Origin: Tigriopus japonicus
Taxonomy: Eukaryota > Arthropoda > Copepoda > Harpacticoida > Harpacticidae
NCBI GenBank assembly: GCA_010645155.1
Contig: CM021314.1
Location: 3,691,940-3,755,939, forward strand
Direction: 5' to 3'
Length of the DNA stretch: 64,000 bases
Within the stretch, counting starts at the first letter, position 1. Each line of letters opens with the position of its first letter. Below, in pieces: positions 22,861 to 35,300 of the stretch. Under the pieces are notes generated by a model. The model did no database searches. It had not been told where the DNA came from and saw nothing but the letters and a program-made list of their open reading frames with translations. The translations under genes were made by a program, and so were the position numbers.

Positions 22861-25800
22861 AGTGTGACCTATTTACTTGTGACCGTTTTGTCTGTGACCT
22901 TTTTACCTACAATCACATTTCTGACCCTATTCCTAAAAAATGACCTCCATGAATGTTCTTATGGCCACCTTGGATTCTTGGCAGAACATCTTCACCACTA
23001 ACGAAATAGTGTTTGTGATCCGGCAATATTATATGATGTTACATCTTGACAACGTCAACGTGAAGGAACATACCCGGGTGCATGCTTCATTATCAATTAC
23101 CAGAGAGGGTGGGGGGCGAGCTTGTTCATCAAAAGGGATTAGGGTTCTTAGAAAGAGATCCTATGTCTCCTCGTTGTACAGTATATACTACTTTCTCGAG
23201 GTGGTGCTTCATCTGTTGTCTTTCTCAACGTTCTCGAATAAATAATCATCTGGTGGGAAACGTTGAGCAACGAAAATTTGATAATCCTCCACGACCCTGA
23301 AATGGAGGACACAACCCAAGAACGTGTCGGGGCAAGCAAGCCAGCCAAGTTCCGAAATGGAATTTGAATTGTGATTCTTTTCACGAAAGCCAACGCTTGC
23401 GGAGAAGCTTCTTGCCGTTCTGACTACTCCAACGGTTCCCAAAAACCATCATCAAACCCAAGGCTACCAATTACCTCACAAGCCTCTGTGGTAAACAGCC
23501 AAAAATTTAGCAAGCGTGATGACTCTCAAACGGACCATCTTTAGGGAAGTGCCATTCACAAGTCTCTGTATGTAGCCTCTTTCCAAACCCCAGGAACCTT
23601 CAATCGCCTCACCTATTACGTCGATATAGTACGTAAACGTCGAGGAGCTTGCTCGAAGAATAGTGAAGAAGTTGGTTGGCCCCGCCTAAATGAGGGGCGA
23701 GGTGGTATCAGGATGATCACGTTGAGTCGGCAAGTCTTTTATTCATTATCTTGGCAACTTGCACCATTAACTAGATTTCAATTGACGCTGGGATCGAGGA
23801 CATGTCAGGACCCTGAAGAATCGAGCCAATTGAGAACCATCTAGCCTGATCCAGACAAAAGTGAACGATCCAAGAAGGAGCAATAGTTTCGACGACGAAA
23901 ACCACTGTCTTTTTTTTGACGGGAACACGAGTGAAAAAGGGAAATTAGAAACGGTTGTGAAATCCCCAAATGTTGAAGTTACTCAATGGGAGAGGTTGAA
24001 AACATTGCTTCGTTTTGAATTCAAACGATATATTTATTTAAGTTACTTCAACCGAAATTATGCCACATTTGGGTGATTGATAAAGACAGTATTTTGTATC
24101 TAGTACAAATTTTTTTACTTGCTCGAGGTCTTGGTTGGGTATTTCCCTCTCAAACGAGTTCTTGGATCTCGAGATTCACTGCTAATGGTTCCACTTCCTG
24201 ATCATCTTTTCGATATTCAAAAAGATCATAGTTCCGTCTCGACTCTTTCAAAGACAAGACACATCAATTCGGAACCCATTCAGTAACCCTTCGAATCCTT
24301 TGCGACGCTTCAATTCAAGATAGATCGTATCGTTGGTTGAACGACAGACTTTCTTATTTTCCGCTGAAGCATGTTCATGGTCAACTTCCAAACTACCGCT
24401 CACGACGTTCTTATTCATAGTCAATGAATCTTGGGCGCTCAGTAATGGAGCAAGGAGTTTAAAACCCCAATGTCCTCCTCGATGTACATAGTAAAAAACA
24501 ATTAAGAATTCAATAGTACTCTTAAGTAACAACCATATCCATTTACGTCTTTCACTGGCATAAAAAGCGACAATAAATAAGATGTAAGTATGATCCGAAC
24601 TCTTGATTCCGAGTTAGGCACATCGTACAACTTGTGAGTTTCGATCGCTTTCATAACTTTGAACGATTGATCTTCTCCAACAACTTTCATTCAACCTTTC
24701 AGACTTCCTCAAAAGCGATGGTTCTCGCACACAACAGAGATGGAACGAGGATTATTTGGTCCCATTTAAGCTAGATGGACTTAGATCCCTCGTTCAGGAT
24801 CGTTTCGAGTGTAAAACATGAAGGAAAGAATAGGTTACTTATCTTGTTTTAACTGTATTTGAATGTGCTACTTTTAAAGGCAAAGTTTTAAATCGTTTCG
24901 CCACTTTTTCAAAACTTCTGAGATTTTCAAACGTAGGTTGAATGCTGTGTCTCCGTTCCTTCGCCTCCCGCGTCAGTAACAAAACCAAGAGGAAAAAAAA
25001 ATGTGATGTTATGTAGAGCATAATTGGCCATTGTCGACGTTGTCAAAATTTGGAAGTCATCCTTTAAATCAGCGTCTGCTTCGTTAGGTAAGCTTCGATC
25101 TTTAAAAAACGTGAACGTAGTAAGACTGGTGGTTATTATAGATCGGTCTAAAAGATGGTTCGAGTGCCTTGCACTGTACGATAATCACGCAATAAGTCGT
25201 TTCAATTAGGTCTACAACTGAATTGTGGAATCATGCGCCAATCTGAAATATTTTTAATCAATCTAAGAAAAATAACCGTGGACTAAGCCAGGGTCTTGAA
25301 AAAGGTAACACTAATGATTGATGTTTTGTACCAAGTTTCACTGACACACAGAAAAAGGTTCAGTTCGTCCATAGACCTACTGTAACGAAAATTACTGTTG
25401 GTTAGGTCAAAGTTAGAATGACGTGTATGATGCTTCGGTCCAACGCATGTAACAAAGGGTAAAAAATGGCTGCTAGGCCAAAGATTTAGACTAGTCGTTG
25501 ACGAGATGTTCCTCTAAAAATAGGCTGTCTCAAGCTAAAGGGAGATTTTCAAAAATTGCCTACTTTGCAGCAAAAAACTTTCCGACCAAGATGAAATTGA
25601 GCCATTTGCCGTTCTTTGTCAAGAATTGCACAATTTCAGAAACATTATGACGGCGGTGCATATTGCTATCACGTGTTTGAGATAAGGCTCGACCTTTAAT
25701 CTATGTATCGAGCTCTGTCTTGTCTTAATCACCAAGCATTGTTGGCCGTTAACCTTACCTTAGAGTACGTCTTCAGTCTTTGCTTGCATGGTCCAGTCCT

Positions 25801-26040
25801 ACCATCTCGTTTGTTCAAGGCGGTGACTAGGCTCGATCCTAGGACTGGTGAGTTGAGCAAAGCCCCTTTCCATCACATCCACTTTTGTTCCAAAGTTTTC
25901 ATTTTCCCTTCTCAACTCTGTTTCGTGTGTAATCACAACCAGTCTTTTTTTCCTCGGACCTTGTTTACAAGCAGCAAGGCTTGGTTGGCAAGGCGCAAGG
26001 AACAAGGAACAAGGAACGAAGAAGAGGAGGAGGAGGCATC
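22861..26040. other. intergenic, upstream of the hydroxylase gene
   Basis: No exon is supported. The last 60 bases before 26041 are purine-rich (AAGGAACAAGGAACGAAGAA type) and probably form the 5' untranslated leader. Frames on the minus strand around 24.2-24.7 kb have no recognisable family. Confidence 0.45.
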
Positions 26041-26356
26041 ATGGCCAAAACAAAACCAGCGAAATTACCGCATGGCGTGACCCAGGACAATGCAACTGGT
26101 CCCATTCGCAATCGACGTGCTCCAAATGCAGAAAGTTCTTTCGATGGGAGCAAGAATGACAATGAGGACGATCACACTCATTTGCGTGGTGGCAAAGGCC
26201 ACCAGTCACCGCAAGCGGGACACCAGGGAGACGACTCGGACATGGCTCCAAAAGGAACGAGAATCCACTTACAAGAACTGTCCATCAAATATCCAGACTA
26301 CATGGGACAAAGTATGGTGTCCTTTTTGGTATTCCTTATGGCGGCCACAATGAGAG
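26041..26356 (+). CDS. hydroxylase exon 1 (start codon)
   Basis: ATG at 26041 has a good context (ATC before, G after). The exon codes 105 residues plus one base. Its end, ATGAGAG|GTAAAG, leaves phase 1, which matches the acceptor at 28277-28278 exactly. The tail (QSMVSFLVFLMAATMR) is hydrophobic and runs into the membrane segment of exon 2. Alternative: translation could start at ATG 28242 with no exon 1, but that would read through a good acceptor. Confidence 0.7.
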
Positions 26357-29300
26357 GTAAAGACATTTCAAGACTGGGTGTTGAACAACTTCAGTGCAAC
26401 GAAAATGTAACGTTTTCTAGAGCCGTGAGCCACTCCTTTTCGGGTTGACTAATTTTAGTTACATTTAAAATAGATTCGACGAAAAGTCACTAGGATTATT
26501 TCTATCTTATCATTAGTCTTTTTCCCGAACGTTTTAGATGTTGCAGGAGGATTTTCAAAAAAAATTCTTGTTTCGGTGCATATTTTAGCCAGCCAATATA
26601 AAACATGGTCAATATTTCAATTCAAGCTCAAGAAAAAACTTTCTTGTCTATTTCAATGCGTTTCTAGAGGTGTTTTTGGCCATTTTTAAGCAATTTGCCG
26701 AGATAAGCGATTTAGAAGCTAGGTGTTGAGTTTTGTCTGTTTAGAATTGTGATATCTGAGATGTTCTACATAGGATCACTTTGTTACAATCCAAAGAAGC
26801 ACTCTGGTCAATTCCATTCATCCTTCTAGCTTTAGCCATCTTGAAATCGCGAACTGCCAAAAGTAGACTGACTTATTGCGCCATAAATTAGAGTATCTGA
26901 CTGTACAACTCTGGCATAAAGAAATCTTTTCGAATCGCAGGCTCAACCTTCGTGTTGTAATAAATTTGCTCCGTCGGTCCAACAGGGTTTTCGTTTTACT
27001 GGCCTTCACATTTACCAATGTCTTCTCAGCAAATGTGCCCTCATTTGATGAAAATCGGAAAAAGATCACATGACAGTTACAATGTATTTGCATTCAACGA
27101 AAAAGATTGAAAATTAAGTCTTCTTCCTGGATATTTCAATTAACAAACCAAGCGCTCATCCTTGAGTAGTTCGAAGGTTACCCAAAGATTTAGTAATATT
27201 GCTCAATCAAACAATAAGCTCCGAAATTTGCAACGTGAGCAATTGCTGAATTTTATTTAGCTTTGTACCTGTATTTTGTGTTTCGCCTGAATCGTCTTCA
27301 AAATGAAGGTGAGTCCAAATGCCTTTCAATAGCTCCTAATCGACATTGGCCTTGTTCAAATGTCGAACTTCGTTGGATTGTCAGAACAGAAGTATCCTTT
27401 ATAATGTAATCGAGGCTCTCATTTCATACAAAGCCTTGAACGGTTTCTTGTCCTTTGAAGAGACGAAATCAATTTCTAAGAGCCTATTGTTGAACCTCAC
27501 TATTGAAGACGAATCGGCTAGAAGCTTTCCAAGCCAATGATTATGTCTTGAATACTTTTCAGATCTAAAAGAAACAATTCTGAAGAATTGTTTCACAAAA
27601 ATCCGGCAATACTTTTTAATCAGCTCATTAGACTGGGGGAAGGCACGATCCCTAATTCTAGAACATCCCTGGCCGAGATGACAATAACAAAATACATTGG
27701 CCCTGTTGACGCTGGATATTATCCCCAACTATTCTCATTTTTTTGTGGTTTGACAAACGCATTTACTTCATCCGTTCACGGTTTATTTTTGTCGAGCAGG
27801 ATATTCGTTAAGTGAAATGTCGGATCAAACTTGGATAAGAATCCTTAAAGGTCAATTATATTTTTGTCTATCAGTTCCACGAATCTCGCTCATCCTGAAT
27901 TTGCAGTATTCAAGAATGAAGTATGCTACAACAGTAAGGTGTTCATCCTCAGAACACGTTCGTCCTTTGCCTCTCAAAACATTCTTGTGGTTTCCTATGG
28001 TTTCATGTCGATTGATGTAGCATGTATTAAATATGAATGACATTAATTGAAATAGCCACCTTACAATGAGGGTATCTCAGCCCTTAAAACGCTATACACG
28101 TTCTTTCTTTTCAATAACCACGAGGACGTGTCCCTCTAGTCAATTTCACATTCCTAGTAAATGGCCACATTCACACATAGGATTAGGCAAGGAGACCTAC
28201 GTGTATTAGGCCGCTTTCAGGCGAAATAGCATTAAATTTTCATGACCTTCTTTTTCTTCTCGCATCGCCGATACATAGCGGATTGGATCCTATTCATGAC
28301 CTGCTTCTGGAAGAGTCTGGACGTGGCAGATCTGGATGAATTGTCAAGTTCTTCCTCCATCTTGAGTCCCACTTCCACGAACGCGGGGGCCTCTCACACC
28401 ATGGACCTTGTCAGTTCCTCTGAGAGTGGGAATTTAACTTGGAATGCGGAGATCAAGGAAATTTTATCCATGCGCTTGGTTAATCTTCAATACTTCATGA
28501 TTCCCTCCTTCCTGGTGTCTTACTTGTTCTTCTTCGGGATTGGAGGCTTCCTTCATGTAAGTACTTACTACTCCGCGGGATCACTTGCTCGAGATTGGCG
28601 TTGAATAACCTGACGACTAAGCCATAGCATTACAACGAGAAATATGCTTACGTTGGGGACTCCTCGGCTCATAAAGGAAGGAAGCAAGCTCATAGAGCCC
28701 GAAATCTGATCATGTAGCGGCCTTTAAGGATCCCTTTCCCCTCGAAGAAGCTCACAGAGTGAGTGTGTGAGAGAGAGCGAGAGAGAGTGAACCCAAAACT
28801 TTTTTCCTCCCGTCTCCCCTGGGCCTTTGTGTTTGAAAAGGGCCTGAGGAAATGAGATTTCCCATACAAAAGTACATTGTACAATGAGTAGTGTACACAC
28901 ACACACACAAGCACACACACGTACCACATTCAGAGTTATCTTGGCGAGGAAGTCCGTCCAGGCAACAAGTTTTTTTCCGTCTTTCAATCTCAGGCCAAAA
29001 GCCATGAGCAAGATACTAAAGCGACAAACTTGACCCATAACGTCTTCACAAGTCGATGATGACCATCATGGTTTCTTCTGTCTTGACCTCGACAGCTATT
29101 ATTGTACGTTGGGTAAGGAAAAGAGTGCATTGATTGGTTGTGACAGTAACCTCGGAAAAGTTTGCTTAGAGTTAGATCAAAAAACCGAGTCTTTCGACAG
29201 GGCAATTGACGTACTCGTGACCGAAATGAGTGTGATAGAGATCATTTTGAGGCTTTCCCCACTTTTGTCTCCAAAAACAGATCAATAAGACGTAAAATAT

Positions 29301-32300
29301 AGTCAAATGGCATCATCAAGCATTGCTGAAAGCTTGGAACGAGCTGATCTGATTCTGCACATTTGCACACATAAATCAAAGTAGGAAAACCCTGGTATTT
29401 AATGGTGGAGGCCTCGGCCCTACAAAGACCGAAGCAGTCAAACCATTTTATTGCGTATCATTCGTTAGACCCTTAATGTGGCTTGGACTTGGCTGCCCAC
29501 ACCGTCAATTGAGTTGTTGGCTTTCTTTGGCTCGTGTGATTAATGCTAGTTATTTCTGTCGTGATTTGAGTTGTCAGAGAAGCACATCCTCGCCACATCT
29601 CTTCTCTACATACTTCTCGACTCTGCTCCCTTTTTCATCCTTCTCTGCCAATTGCCACCACCACGTACTACATACATTTCTCAGTACATGGAACTGTAGG
29701 ATCGTAGTTCCGTAGTATACCGAAGACGGATAGTAATTCCATCTACGAACCACGTGGTAAGCTCTACCAAAGGGAGCTTACCGCTTTTGGCTCCTCCAAT
29801 TCTTGTGGCATTAGTTGATGATGTCGATGATTCCAGTCTTTCTGTAAGGATTTCTGACTTTTCTCTCTCTCTCTCTCTCTTTCTACTCCCCTATTCGCCG
29901 TGTATGTGAGAGAAAAAGAGAGTATGTGTACAAGTGAGTGAGTGAGAGCACGTATACATGTCTCTTTCTCTTTTCAGTTCTGGTATTACGTGAAGCAAAG
30001 AGAAAATGCCAAAGAGTGGAAATGTCAGCCTAATCATTGGCTCTCGCCCAAGTTGGAGCTTCATGAGATCACGGTTGGATTCTTTTCGCTCAATATTGGA
30101 GCCTTTATATCGGCTTGCTTGGCTTGCTGGGTCATGAATGACGGATATTCCAAGCTCTATTTCAACATCAGCGACTATGGATATCTATGGTTCCTACTTC
30201 AATGGCCAGCCATATTCATTATGCAGGTAAATTATCCCAGTCAGAGTACTTCCCATGTTCCATATGGGTCCATGTGCCATCGCGCATATCTGCCTCAAAA
30301 TGGACCAATTTCCTCTTTCAAGCCAAGTCATAACTGGTCGAACTTGACGGTACATAGAAAAAAAACTAATAAGCCACAAGAACGTCGTTCAAATTGAAGA
30401 ATAGTTTTTATCGTCTGGTTGGAAAAGACAGGAAGCGACTTGAGGTAGGAAGCGTAAAAAACCTCGTGGTATCTTAGGGGATATCAATAGAGTAATGGTG
30501 AGCCTGATGTGGTTTACCTTTTCTTGCTGGGACGTCCCAGTCACTCTTCTGTATTGCATGCATTCACTTATGGGCTCGTCTCGATCAATCACCATCGACT
30601 TGGGAAAGAGCTATAGAGAGAGAAGCGACTTGGGGGAAATCAGAAACCAACCAGCACGCCATATTTCAAGTTGTCTTTGATTTTGGGGAAGGACTCTTGG
30701 AGACGTGGCAAATGATAGTTGTCGTCAAGGCGAAATATCTGTAACAAGTTACACTTTACTCATACTTAGTAATCTTTGTGTGCGAAGGTACAAGATGTAT
30801 CGCCTTGCATGTGTCTACTTACGTACGTAGTTTGTTGTCAATCTATTCACTAACGCTGATAGCTGGCCTAGTGGTCCAAAATATCATTAAAAGCCGGAAG
30901 ATAACAGACTCGTTGAAACAACGACGACCTACTACAATATACCTCGGGCTCCTTAGACCCTTAACAAACAATGGCAGACTCGGTTTGTTCCTTTTTAGAG
31001 CCTCCTTCTTGGTCTGGGTGATCGTCTCTACTCTTAGCCTCTTGCTTAGGAGCGACTTGGTAAGAAACGATGATTATTCGTGTCGATAAGCAAGCCAAGT
31101 TGGTCCCAATATCATACCTAGCCACTGGCCCCACATCCACCACTTTCCCTAAGGTTCGTCCATGAGCTTTGGCTTTTAGTGTGGAGCTAGGTTCCAGCAC
31201 TGAGTTAAGAATAGACTTCAAGTGGTCTAATCAGGTTGTTTCCCGAGATCTGAGGCACATTTTTTACCAACAACCTTCACTGCTAAACGAAGGACGAAAT
31301 AAGCGTTTAGTAAGAATTTTTTATCGTTTGCATGTACAGAACATTGTATGTACGCTCAAAGCAACTGAAAGGCTCCGAAAAAAGATCATTGGAAAGGCGT
31401 ATAATTATTTAACTAGCTCATTCTAACATTCATTGTCGTTGTCATAACCAAAGAGCGCTAACTAACCCGCCCGTTGTTGTTGCTTTCATCGATGTTGTTG
31501 TTGTTGTCGTTGTCGTTGTCGTCGCCTCTAACAACGTCGTGAATGCGCAAGTTGGCTCAACAAAGCGAAGCCGCCTTTACAAAGGAGTATGTTTCGTGTC
31601 ACTTCCACCCTTGGCTGTCTCATGTCAGTTCCAGTATTATTCTTTATTTGTATAACCAACCACTAGTCAACCAACCAGTCGTCAAGATCTGCAATTTATT
31701 CGGGTCTTCGCTCTGGTGAGGCCCAGATTGGTTCCGTTTAACTCCTTGGCGAGCTCTCCATCCAAGACCAAGAATTATTTGAATCCGTTTCTGGTCCTTT
31801 GGAAGTTTGAAAAATTAAAATGCATGCAAGAACGCTCAGTTGTCGCTGCTATAGTTTTTGCTTCCTCTCTCCAGTTAACTCGAGGACAAATGAAGTTATG
31901 TCCAACTCGTCATCTCCAGAGCTTGGAGCCCGCTTTTGTTAAAGCATCCAAAGAGAAATTATGAAGGCCAACAAAACGGATTACTGACCATTAAAGAGTA
32001 TTGTAACTTGACAAATCCGGTCTTTTTTCTCTAAAAGGCAATCCTTATCACTGTCATGATAACTTCAAGGCAAAGATTCGTGTAGCTACAAGACATCCCC
32101 TCCCTCAAAAACATGTCTTACGACATTTTCCAATGTGTTTTGGATGCTCTCTTGATTAAAATACGTAAGCATCTCAAAATATCGTTGATATGAACTCTGC
32201 ACCAATTGAACAAAATGTCCGTCAATTAACTTCTTTTCTAAAATTGAGCCTTACTAAGTAATGCGGAATGCGTTCGTAACTAAGCACACTCTGTACGTCA

Positions 32301-35300
32301 CTTCTGTGTTTTTCTTCAGAAATCCAGCCCAAGCTTTTAAACATTGCATGTACGTGTATCGATACGCACGAAGATCTCTTTTATGTGTTGATAATCGAGT
32401 AGTCTCTATAAACTTCGCATGCATCTAAAGAAACTCGAAGGACTTCAATTAAAAAGACACAACGTTGAGTGTTGATGTACTGTATGTATATGTTGGAAGG
32501 ACGTTAATTATAAGTTTCTTCACATTTGCTTTACATGCCGTTCGTTTAGTATGAGAATGGAACATAATGTTTGATTATTCACCATGCTGTTGCTTGATAC
32601 AATTAAAACATGCTATTTGTAAAAAACTTTTAAACCTTAATTAATCTAAGTTTTAGCTAGATCCTTTAGTTCTCTTTAATGGAAATGTTGCTTTTTGAAG
32701 CAAGCCATTTCGTCTTTCTTTAGGCATTATACATAAATTTTACATATGGGTTATTTAAATACCAGCCCCTTGGCAAGCTAGATTGTAATGTGCGAGTAAA
32801 CATGTTGGTAACAGATTATTCGGACCCTTTATGTCTCTAAAAAATCAGCTAAAAATCCAAGATGTCCAAAACTGGAGGCCTTCAGATAAACGCTAAGACA
32901 GCAATCCACAACAGACTGATCAATTATCATCATAATGAAACTCTAGTATTGTTCAAGGTAAACAAACAATCACTCCTAGTTACTGAAGTCTGGAAAATAG
33001 GAGGGGAAATTACGGAGAACCCATGCGTCTTCCGAAACCAAAGGCACGAGCAAGGGCCATTGTTTGCGTTATCGTTACCGTTTGCTTAAGACAATTGAAC
33101 CTCCAAAGGTCGGCATCATCTTCTTTCTCGTGTCAGGTCTACGTTACTTTCCGTTCACCTACATTCATTCCTCACCTCCTAGTTATTATCATTCTTGGCA
33201 CAAGTCTACGTCTAATTATTGACGTAAATAGGCTCTCCTTCATCAGAAGCCTTCAGTATGTCGGAGGATTCAGCTAAAGAAATACTGTATGGTCGGTGGC
33301 GTGCGAGGATAATCAAAATGTGACCTTCAATGGGATTTGTTGGATCTCTCCTCTCCTCTCCTCTGTTTGCCTGCATGTCTCCTTCCTTTTTCAGCTCTGA
33401 ACGTAGCATACAACGCACGCCACAACTTCGGGCTGTTGTTGTTACTAGTGATGCTGTTGTTGTTGCCGTCGATGTTAAAACAACAACTGCAGAGTCAGTT
33501 GTTGTGTTGCTGTAGTTGCTTTGGTGGTCGCAGTTGTTGATGATGATGATGATCTCCGTCATCTTACCCGCCTTCTTCTGTTCCATCCCTGACTTCAAGA
33601 CCTCAATTTTCAGAGTGCCAAGCGCTGTTGGCCCATTGTGTTACTAGTCTATCTATTCATGTACGTTCATAACCTTGGAACAATCTCGGTCCACTTGGGT
33701 CGACAAATCCGTCTGACATTGGCCTTTTCTCTCCCAATTTTCTCTTGCCTCTTGACTGAAAGACTTCAAGGAAGTCCAATGGCCTCAGAGGAAGCAGTGG
33801 TTGCGAGTTTGGAGGCGATGCAGAACTTGAGCACAACAAGGAACGCACGCAGTAGGTTCAAGGAAATTTAGAGCTCCACTTGAAAAAATGTCCAGGGATC
33901 TGGGCTGAATTTTAAGGCATTGACAGTAACAAAAAATGGCACGACGTCATCCAATTGATGGTTATTGAAATGAAACCACAGAAAATAGTATTGGGCAACA
34001 ATTTATTGACAGGGGTTGATTTTTCTCATTATCCATGACGTCATAGAGTGGAGACGGGTGGAGACCCAGTTTGATGGTTATTAAACCTAGATTGGCCCAA
34101 AAACTATTATCTGGCACCTTATTTGATCTATTACCGAAATGAAGCCCAGTCTTCTACAGAAAGTGAATACTATTAGTTTGTGTCAGTATTTTTTGTTAAA
34201 GAGAAGAAAAACGGAAGTTCAAGGTGCAGGGTCGACGAGAGAGACAGTGCTATCGCCAACTCTCTTTAACGGTCGATTGTAGCCCCTTCAGTTGGGAAAA
34301 CAAAATCAAAAATAAATCTTGGAACTTGCAATAACTTGTTGCAACAAACTATCTCAAAAAAGTTATTTTTAATGCTTGCAATTGGAAACCATCATGGGGG
34401 TTTAAACAAGGGCGGTAGGCTCACTCTATTTAGTGAGAAATTATTTACTTGGGGGCCTACCAATATTTGCCTCAGTGGCCTAGAGGTTTCCGACCCCTGC
34501 TCTATGATTTCTACTCAACAGCTCAGCTAGCATTTTTGAGATCCTACTTATGTTTGATTCCTATCTTGACAAAATGACCTTTTCAACGTATTCTACCCCC
34601 TTGCAATAAATTCTACTCTTTTCAACATACTAAAAATGTTGTATATATGTGTGCTTTATAAGTACGCTCATTTTGGGCATTTTAGAACTGCCATAAGAAT
34701 TTCAAACCAACTAATTATTTGGATCTGGATCAAACCTCATGTTAAGGTCAAAAAGTAGCTGATATGTTAAGTGTGCGCCAAGGTGTGCTATTAGCATTGA
34801 CTTCAAGTCAACTTCAAATAAACCTTCTCACTATTTGACCTTAACATGAGGTTTGATTAACGAGAAGCATGACTGGATGCATGCAAAGAGGGAAGTTCTC
34901 TGGCGTTGTTGAAGAATTCCCATTCCAACACTTCAATGCCGGATCAAACCAACTCCAAGCAAACTTTCTGCCAGTGTTTCTTTGAATTCGTTGTCAAAAA
35001 TTGCGTGCCCCTTGACCTGTTTGTGAGTGCGGGGTTGAAAAGGGTACAAGTAAGAGAAAAAGGGAGAAATATGGGGTAACTGAAATCAGGGGGTTATGGC
35101 TGTGAAAGCAGGTGAGCAAAGGATCATGAAGTTCAGGAATTTCAAAATTGAAACAGACCACCACATTCAAGAAAAGCCAAATCGATTGAGAAAACCAGGC
35201 AAGCACACTCTGAAGTAAACTAGCAAGTCAACTATCGAGCTTTGCCCTCAAAGCATACAAGCTGGTGAGAAGGTTTACTTGAAGTTGACTTGAAGTCAAT

